NCBI GenBank assembly: GCA_046347625.1
Contig: JAXMFU010000006.1
Coordinates: 62,001-126,000 of the forward strand
DNA: 64,000 nt
Reading direction: 5' to 3'
From: CAIMUS01 sp046347625
Lineage (GTDB): Bacteria; Pseudomonadota; Gammaproteobacteria; Competibacterales; Competibacteraceae
Within the stretch, counting starts at the first letter, position 1; every line of letters begins with the position of its first letter. Shown here in pieces: positions 59,120-64,000 of the stretch. The notes beneath the pieces were generated by a model, which was given only the letters and a program-made list of their open reading frames with translations, searched no databases and was not told the origin of the DNA. A program made the position numbers and the translations under genes.

Positions 59120-59644
59120 ATGAAGCCATCAGGCAACATCTTCCTGATCGGCCCCATGGGGGCTGGCAAATCCACTATCGGCAAGTCGCTGGCGAAGTTC
59201 CTGCGGCAGGAATTCATCGACAGCGATAAGGAAATCGAAGCGCGCAGCGGGGCCGGCATTCCTCTGATCTTCGAGATGGAAGGGGAAGCCGGTTTCCGCG
59301 CCCGTGAGAAAGCGGTGATTGCCGAACTGACACAACGGCGCAATATCGTGCTGGCCACCGGCGGAGGCGCCGTGCTGGACCCGGCTAATCGCCGCTGTCT
59401 GCGCGCCTACGGAACGGTGATTTATTTGCAGACGTCGGTGGAGGAGCAACTGGCCCGGATCGGCGAGGATGACAACCGTCCTCTGTTGCAAACCGCCGAT
59501 CCCCGCGGAAAACTGGCAGCGTTGCTGGCCGTGCGCGATCCCTTATACCGGGAGACCGCCGACTTGATCGTTTCGACCGATGGCCGCCAGGCAAGGCAGG
59601 TCGTGCGGCAGATTTTGAGCGCTCTCAAAGCGCGGGAGGGGTGA
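59120..59644 (+). CDS. aroK: Shikimate kinase
   Basis: P-loop kinase that phosphorylates shikimate in aromatic amino-acid synthesis. Walker A GPMGAGKSTIGK, substrate Asp in FIDSDKEIEARSG, Arg in GEAGFRAREK, the GGG motif LATGGGAVLD, and lid Arg in DDNRPLLQTADPR. 174 residues, normal. In most gammaproteobacteria aroK follows pilQ and precedes aroB. Here a large lipoprotein gene lies before it, and a small unrelated gene follows instead of aroB. Confidence 0.96.
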   Translation: MKPSGNIFLIGPMGAGKSTIGKSLAKFLRQEFIDSDKEIEARSGAGIPLIFEMEGEAGFRAREKAVIAELTQRRNIVLATGGGAVLDPANRRCLRAYGTVIYLQTSVEEQLARIGEDDNRPLLQTADPRGKLAALLAVRDPLYRETADLIVSTDGRQARQVVRQILSALKAREG

Positions 59645-59645
59645 G

Positions 59646-59870
59646 GTGAGCAGAATTGATCAGACTTCCAGGCAATACCTTGGCCAGGAAGAAAAGCGGA
59701 AGGCTTTTCGGCAGGATGGCATCAAGGCATGGAACGAATTTCAAGCCACCGGCTTACATGTGACGTTTGAAGAGGCCGATGCCTGGCTGGCCAAGCTGGA
59801 AGCCGGTGAAGAGGTGAACCCGCCCGCTGTTTCTTTTTCCCCTCCTTGGCTAAGGAGGGGTGGCGCGTAG
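59646..59870 (+). CDS. Small antitoxin-like protein with repeat-derived C-terminus
   Basis: 74 residues from GTG 59646, one base after the aroK stop, behind GGAGGGG. The body (FRQDGIKAWNEFQATGLHVT, FEEADAWLAKLEAGEEVNPP) resembles small CopG/RelB-like proteins that often accompany RelE-type toxins. The match is from memory of the pattern and is not certain. The last ~12 residues (SFSPPWLRRGGA) are translated from the CCTTGGCTAAGGAGGGGTGG repeat starting near 59838. No toxin gene follows. It is probably a truncated antitoxin relic. Confidence 0.55.
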   Translation: MSRIDQTSRQYLGQEEKRKAFRQDGIKAWNEFQATGLHVTFEEADAWLAKLEAGEEVNPPAVSFSPPWLRRGGA

Positions 59871-60120
59871 CGCCGGGGTGGTTTGTGCATTCAAGTACAC
59901 AATATCCCATCACTAAAGAGGCTCACCACAGAACATTTTGCAGAATCCGCTGCTTGGGAAGAGAAAACATGAAACCACCCCGGCGCTGACGCGCCACCCC
60001 TCCTTGAATAAGGAGTGGAAAGCCGTAATCCTTACCCTTGTCAGCAGGAGGTGAGGTCGTTGCTGCCAAGCTGCTCGAACACGGCGAGGGAAAGCTGTAA
60101 TCCTTACCCTTGCCAGCAGT
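59838..60120. repeat. Inverted pair of CCTTGGCTAAGGAGGGGTGG repeats plus a short direct repeat
   Basis: Forward copy at 59838-59885 and inverted copy (CCACCCCGGCGCTGACGCGC, then CACCCCTCCTTG) at about 59972-60020. After this TAATCCTTACCCTTGTCAGC (about 60027) is repeated as TAATCCTTACCCTTGCCAGC (about 60099). No gene lies in the gap 59871-60209. A short minus-strand reading of the interior was not called. Confidence 0.75.
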
Positions 60121-60209
60121 AGATTATGCCGCGTGTACCCAACGGGGTATCGAACTCCACCGCCCCTCCCCTGTCCCTACCGAAGTCATTTTCCAACCGA
60201 GTCATCGCC

Positions 60210-60989
60210 ATGCTCAACGTCACTCCCGTTCGTGCGTTCAACGACAATTACATCTGGTTGATCCGCAGCCCGGATAATCGCTTCGCCGCCATCGTCGATC
60301 CCGGCGATGCCCGCCCCGTGCTGCAAACCCTGCGAGCCGAAAATCTCACGCCGGTGGCCATTCTGATCACCCATCATCATTGGGACCATACCGGCGGTAT
60401 CGGTGATCTGCTGAAACAGTACCCCAATCTGATCGTCTACGGCCCGGCGGGCGAGCGCATTCCCTCCAGGAGTAAAGCCTTGAAGGAAGGCGATACGGTC
60501 GAACTGCCTGAAATCGGTGCCCGTTTTACCGTGCTGGACGTACCCGGCCATACCGCCGGCCATATCGCTTATTACGGCGAAGGCGCTCTGTTCTGCGGCG
60601 ATACCCTGTTCGGCAACGGCTGTGGGCGCTTATTCGAAGGCACGCCGGTACAGATGCATGCCTCGCTGAGTAAAATTGCCGCCCTGCCGGGCGATACCCT
60701 GGTGTACTGCGCCCATGAATACACCCTGGACAATATCGCCTTTGCCAAATGGGTGGAGCCGGATAATCCGGATTTACTGCAACGGGAGCGTGATTCCAAA
60801 GCTTTACGGGAACGCGGCCTGCCGACGGTCCCCTCCCGGCTGGAACTGGAGCGACGTACCAATCCGTTCCTGCGCTTCGATGAACTCAGCGTGATCCGCG
60901 CGGCGCAGAAATTCGCCGGGCGATCGCTGGCGGCGGGAGCGGAAACGTTCGGGATGGTGCGTTATTGGAAGGACAGTAAGTTCGATTGA
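60210..60989 (+). CDS. gloB: Hydroxyacylglutathione hydrolase (glyoxalase II)
   Basis: Metallo-beta-lactamase-fold enzyme that hydrolyses S-lactoylglutathione, completing methylglyoxal detoxification. The binuclear metal site is THHHWDHTGG, with further ligands in DVPGHTAGHI and FCGDTLFGNGCGRLFEG, and His in VYCAHEYTLDNIAFA. The glutathione-binding tail has the family's RRTNPFLRFD. Start ATG 60210 gives the standard N-terminus MLNVTPVRAFNDNYIWLI and 259 residues; the frame is open further upstream through repeat sequence. Confidence 0.96.
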   Translation: MLNVTPVRAFNDNYIWLIRSPDNRFAAIVDPGDARPVLQTLRAENLTPVAILITHHHWDHTGGIGDLLKQYPNLIVYGPAGERIPSRSKALKEGDTVELPEIGARFTVLDVPGHTAGHIAYYGEGALFCGDTLFGNGCGRLFEGTPVQMHASLSKIAALPGDTLVYCAHEYTLDNIAFAKWVEPDNPDLLQRERDSKALRERGLPTVPSRLELERRTNPFLRFDELSVIRAAQKFAGRSLAAGAETFGMVRYWKDSKFD

Positions 60990-61300
60990 GCCGGAATCGC
61001 GGCGGGGCGCCGCTCCTACCGGTAGCCGCCGTAGGCCGGAATAAGGCCGCCCCGGCGGCCGTTTCCGGCAGCCACCGGAACGCCGGAAACGTTCCGCAAG
61101 CGGCGCTTATTCCGGCCTACGACTACGACTGCTGCAATGTCGGGTTACGGCGCGCCAGTCCAGGAACGCCGGAAACGCTCCGCAAGCGGCGCTTATTCCG
61201 GCCTACGACTACGACTGCTGCAATGTCGGGTTATGGCGCGCCGGATCGCTTATGTCAATCCCAAGGTTCGGTAGCCGGCGCGCCTAACCCGACCTACCCA
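60990..61300. repeat. Composite palindromes with a 68-bp direct duplication
   Basis: A GTAGGCCGGAATAAG ... CTTATTCCGGCCTAC palindrome at 61031-61120 is followed by a copy of its right half. The segment CGCCGGAAACGTTCCGCAAG ... ATGTCGGGTTA recurs from about 61168. The last part is a GTCGGGTTATGGCGCGCC ... GGCGCGCCTAACCCGACCTA hairpin (to about 61298). Two repeat families are interleaved here and no gene is present. Confidence 0.85.
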
Positions 61301-61303
61301 AAC

Positions 61304-61726
61304 TCATGTACTTCGACTTTCAAAGGGATTGAGATAGCAGACCCCTGCATTGACAATGTCCTTGACATTCCGGGTAACCAAGGTAAGACCATTAACCTTG
61401 GCGGTAGCCGCCAGAAGACTGTCAATAGTCGATAAGGGAGTAAGGGCGTTCATCCGGCCCAACTCTTCGGCAATCTCCTGGTTGACAACCAGTATTCGGT
61501 TGTCGAAATTTTTCATAACCTGCTTGAGCCAGGTTTCCAGTGCGGTGGCGGCAATGGGATCACGCCGCCGGATAAACTCGATACCACGCCGCAACTCACC
61601 AATGACCAGTACGCTAAGGTAAATTTCGACATCCGCTACCGAGGCGAACCACTGAGCGACATTCGGGTCGCAACGTTGGCCCTTGCGCAATTCTGAGATC
61701 ACATTCGTGTCGATGAGATAGCTCAA
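61304..61726 (-). CDS. PIN-domain ribonuclease toxin (VapC/FitB type)
   Basis: 140-residue PIN nuclease. The acidic metal-binding residues are Asp6 (YLIDTNVISEL), Glu44 (LVIGELRRGIE), Asp102 (STIDSLLAATA) and Asp123 (TRNVKDI), with Asn120 nearby. All are present, so it should be active, typically cleaving tRNA or rRNA. Start ATG 61726 overlaps the antitoxin stop by four bases. It ends just past the repeat block at 60990-61300. Confidence 0.93.
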   Translation of the reverse strand: MSYLIDTNVISELRKGQRCDPNVAQWFASVADVEIYLSVLVIGELRRGIEFIRRRDPIAATALETWLKQVMKNFDNRILVVNQEIAEELGRMNALTPLSTIDSLLAATAKVNGLTLVTRNVKDIVNAGVCYLNPFESRST

Positions 61727-61956
61727 ATTTCCACCTTACGACCATAATCGATTATTCGCTCGAAATCCTGGTCTTCGCCCCCGGCAGGCATGGCCAGCAG
61801 GAGTTCCTTTAAGCTCTTGGCCGGTTCCGGCTCCTGCAGCGCTTGACGTAAAATTTCCCTGTGTTCGGCTTCCATCGAGCGGCCATGACGAGCGGCACGC
61901 AGCTTTAACCGCCGCACCAGATCCTCGTCTAGATTTCTGACGATCAGTTGCGCCAT
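61723..61956 (-). CDS. FitA/VapB-type antitoxin
   Basis: 77-residue ribbon-helix-helix antitoxin for the PIN toxin. The FitA signature AQLIVRNLDEDLVRRLKLRA followed by ARHGRSMEAEHREILRQAL is nearly canonical. The C-terminus (SLKELLLAMPAGGEDQDFER) would block the toxin active site. Start ATG 61956 is supported by GAGGGG upstream; a longer frame reaches 62004. The antitoxin-first, ATGA-overlap arrangement is typical, and the pair should repress its own promoter. Confidence 0.92.
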   Translation of the reverse strand: MAQLIVRNLDEDLVRRLKLRAARHGRSMEAEHREILRQALQEPEPAKSLKELLLAMPAGGEDQDFERIIDYGRKVEI

Positions 61957-62040
61957 ATTCAGCCCCTCACAAATTAACAATGTTATCAATGATAGCTTCG
62001 CCATGATAGCCTTGCAACCAACTTCGGGAGAATCCCTTCG

Positions 62041-62904
62041 ATGCTGACCGTCCGTCGCCCTACGCCGATAAAGCAGGTAAAAATCAATATGATCTCGATG
62101 GCTCTGCTCTTGGGAGGACTTCTGTTGATTCCGCCTGTTGTGAGTCAGGCCGGTTTACTGGAACTGACCGGCTCTTTTACCCAGGGCGGATTGATCATGG
62201 GCCGCACCGAGCCGGGCGCGCGGATCACGCTGGATGGTCAGCCCGTGCGAGTCTCACCGACCGGCGCCTTCGTCATCGGCTTCGATCGGGATGCACCGGC
62301 CGGCGCCCGACTGGAGACCACCTTTCGGAACGGCAGCCGGGAACAACGGACCCTGACCATCAAACCCCGGCGTTACCAGGTCCAGCGGATCAGCGGCCTG
62401 CCGGAGGAGAAAGTGACTCCGCCGCCGGAGGTGATGGGGCGCATCCAGCGGGAAAAGGCGCAATTGCAGGAAGCACGCAGCCGTGATATCGATACGGCTT
62501 ATTTTCTCAGTGGCTTTACCTGGCCGGTCAACGGGCGGATCAGCGGGATATTCGGCAGCCAGCGCATTCTGAACGGCGAACCCCGCCAACCGCATTATGC
62601 CATCGATATCGCCGCCACCGCCGGCACGCCGGTCAAAGCGCCCGCCGACGGCGTAGTGACCCTGGCACAGCCGGATCTGTATTTCACCGGCGGTACTTTG
62701 ATCGTCGATCATGGGTACGGTCTAAGTTCATTGTTCGCGCACTTGCAGGAAATCTACGTCAGACCGGGCCAGACCGTTAAACAAGGCCAGACCATCGCCG
62801 CCGTAGGTGCTACCGGGCGGGCGGCTGGTCCGCATCTGCATTGGGGACTAAACTGGCTTAACCGTCATCTCGATCCGGCGCTGCTGCTGATGCCACCGCA
62901 TTAG
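62041..62904 (+). CDS. M23-family (LytM) murein peptidase
   Basis: 287-residue periplasmic zinc endopeptidase-like protein. A hydrophobic N-terminal segment (MALLLGGLLLIPPVVSQAG) precedes a small beta domain (GGLIMGRTEPGARITLDGQP) and a central helix. The LytM domain then has both zinc motifs intact: PHYAIDIAA (HxxxD) and GPHLHWGLNW (HxH). It should cut peptidoglycan cross-links. GGGAG precedes ATG 62041. Unlike EnvC/NlpD, the active site is complete, so it is probably catalytic rather than an amidase activator. Confidence 0.93.
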   Translation: MLTVRRPTPIKQVKINMISMALLLGGLLLIPPVVSQAGLLELTGSFTQGGLIMGRTEPGARITLDGQPVRVSPTGAFVIGFDRDAPAGARLETTFRNGSREQRTLTIKPRRYQVQRISGLPEEKVTPPPEVMGRIQREKAQLQEARSRDIDTAYFLSGFTWPVNGRISGIFGSQRILNGEPRQPHYAIDIAATAGTPVKAPADGVVTLAQPDLYFTGGTLIVDHGYGLSSLFAHLQEIYVRPGQTVKQGQTIAAVGATGRAAGPHLHWGLNWLNRHLDPALLLMPPH

Positions 62905-62917
62905 GGAACGTAAAAAA

Positions 62918-63012
62918 TTAACCACAACGCACACAACGCACACAACGCACGTAAAAAATATAAAAATACCTTAGTATTCTCTACTTTGTGCTCTTTGTGT
63001 CTTTGTGGTTAA
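62918..63012. repeat. Inverted repeat (AACCACAAAGRCACAAAG type) with 9-bp tandem units
   Basis: TTAACCACAACGCACACAAC ... on the left faces GTGCTCTTTGTGTCTTTGTG then GTTAA on the right. The left arm contains CACAACGCA repeated three times. It separates the M23 gene from fieF. A similar element is at 911-983. Confidence 0.8.
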
Positions 63013-63061
63013 TAAGCTGAGCCCCTGCACGGGTACCCGCTTCAATCTGGACTGCAATGCG

Positions 63062-63976
63062 ATGAATGCGATAGCGATAGATACCGCCCACTCGGCCCGC
63101 CTGCTGCGGCTGGCCACTTATGCCTCGGTGATCACTGCGCTGGTGTTGATCGCCGGTAAGATAGCCGCCTGGCTGATGACCGGCTCCGTCAGCGTGATGG
63201 CTTCCCTGGTGGATTCCATGCTGGACGCCGCCGCGTCCATCATTAATTTGCTGGCGGTGCGCTATTCTCTGATGCCTCCCGATAGTGACCACCGCTTCGG
63301 TCACGGTAAGGCCGAACCACTGGCCGGCCTTGGCCAAGCGGCCTTTATCGCCGGTTCCGCCGTCTTCCTGACCTTGCAAGCTATCGAGCGCCTGCTGCAT
63401 CCCCGACCGCTGCAGGATCTCGCGGTCGGCATCGGCGTCATGACCTTCGCCATCGTCGCCACGCTGGTGTTGGTCATGATTCAACGCCATGTGATCGCAC
63501 GCACCAACTCGACCGCCATCCGTGCCGATTCCCTGCACTACTTCACCGACCTGATCACCAATCTGAGCACGATTATCGCCCTGGTGCTCGCCTACCTGGG
63601 CTGGCCCGGGCTGGACCCCTGGTTTGCGCTCGGTATCGCCGCTTATATTCTTTACAGCGCTTTTCAGATCGGAATCGAAGCGGTGCAGTTACTGATGGAT
63701 CGGGAATTGCCGGGAAATGAGAAAGAGCGGATTATCGAGATTGCCCATCGCCATCCGGCGGTCCGAGGCGTGCACGATCTGCGCACCCGCCGCTCCGGCC
63801 AGACTTATTTCATTCAATTTCATCTGGAATTCGACGGCACGCTGCCTTTGCAGGAAGCCCATAAAGCTACCGACGAAGTCTTTTCCGACTTGCAGAAAGC
63901 CTTTCCCAACGCCGATGTGCTCATTCACGAAGATCCCGCCGGGGTCGAAGAGTCCGCACATACCCAGAAGCTTTAA
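63062..63976 (+). CDS. fieF: Cation diffusion facilitator, FieF-type (iron/zinc efflux)
   Basis: 304-residue CDF transporter exporting Fe2+/Zn2+ in exchange for protons. Six transmembrane helices carry the metal-site residues in MASLVDSMLDAAAS and DSLHYFTDLITN. The loop DHRFGHGKAEPLAGLGQAAF is the FieF signature. The cytoplasmic C-terminal domain (GVHDLRTRRSGQTYFIQFHL, DVLIHEDP) senses metal. Start ATG 63062 matches the family N-terminus; the frame continues upstream into the inverted repeat, which is unlikely to be coding. Confidence 0.94.
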   Translation: MNAIAIDTAHSARLLRLATYASVITALVLIAGKIAAWLMTGSVSVMASLVDSMLDAAASIINLLAVRYSLMPPDSDHRFGHGKAEPLAGLGQAAFIAGSAVFLTLQAIERLLHPRPLQDLAVGIGVMTFAIVATLVLVMIQRHVIARTNSTAIRADSLHYFTDLITNLSTIIALVLAYLGWPGLDPWFALGIAAYILYSAFQIGIEAVQLLMDRELPGNEKERIIEIAHRHPAVRGVHDLRTRRSGQTYFIQFHLEFDGTLPLQEAHKATDEVFSDLQKAFPNADVLIHEDPAGVEESAHTQKL

Positions 63977-63992
63977 AGATTAGGAATTCGCC

Positions 63993-64000
63993 ATGTCCCT
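63993..64000 (+). CDS. First codons of a gene running off the window
   Basis: ATGTCCCT preceded by TAGGAATTCGCC, a plausible ribosome-binding site seven bases away. Only three codons are visible, 16 bases after fieF. The product is unknown. Confidence 0.3.

Overview
The window looks like a chromosomal segment of a gammaproteobacterium. The evidence is the pilM-N-O-P-Q-aroK order, an OxyR with both redox cysteines at the E. coli positions, purEK, a YejA-type peptide-binding protein, FieF, a type B L31 protein and Pseudomonas-like hairpin repeats of the form GTAGGAGCGAGC. PEP-CTERM proteins, a TAXI-type TRAP binding protein and the heavy repeat load suggest an environmental lineage. I cannot name the genus. 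No rRNA, tRNA or CRISPR array was recognised.

Layout. 1-4.4 kb, minus strand: the end-truncated TAXI protein, then an operon of a Sel1-repeat lytic transglycosylase, a gamma-glutamylcyclotransferase-like protein and an ExeA-like ATPase. 5.0-15.0 kb, accessory region: a PEP-CTERM-like protein; a large secreted RHS gene with a metzincin-like tip, cut by a complete ISL3-family insertion sequence; a REP-associated tyrosine transposase (RAYT) flanked by REP pairs; a relic Phd-type antitoxin; a Uma2 protein; and BrnT/BrnA. 15.2-25.2 kb: an EF-G-like GTPase, an MscS-type channel, trmL, a 240-bp tandem duplication, a Rieske protein, a TrpD2-like protein, purEK and a DUF2335 pair. 25.2-36.5 kb: oxyR, an isocitrate dehydrogenase fused to CBS domains, a MaoC hydratase/CitE lyase pair, a TauE-type exporter, Uma2, an Xre-RES toxin-antitoxin pair, a yejA-like gene and fabI.

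36.7-50.6 kb: a GloVer-repeat secreted protein with an Ig-like partner, an IS110-like relic, htpG behind a heat-shock-type promoter, a cystathionine beta-synthase-like enzyme, a PrsT-like TPR protein, a frameshifted PEP-CTERM gene, rpmE2, gltA and a nucleotidyltransferase-fold protein. 50.9-59.6 kb: a 13-bp tandem repeat, pilMNOPQ, a large Ig-like lipoprotein and aroK. 59.6-64 kb: a small antitoxin-like protein, gloB, a VapBC/FitAB pair, an M23 peptidase, fieF and the first codons of another gene.

Functional threads. Envelope and surface biology is prominent: type IV pilus assembly, peptidoglycan enzymes next to an ExeA-like ATPase, a secreted RHS toxin, PEP-CTERM proteins and large Ig or GloVer exoproteins. 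A second thread is acetyl-CoA and TCA metabolism (gltA, IDH-CBS, MaoC/CitE). A third is genome plasticity: at least seven families of short palindromes, most beginning GTAG and ending CTAC, plus 7-bp and 13-bp tandem arrays. The palindromes fill nearly every gap, and in two places they have overwritten the 3' end of a small antitoxin-like gene.
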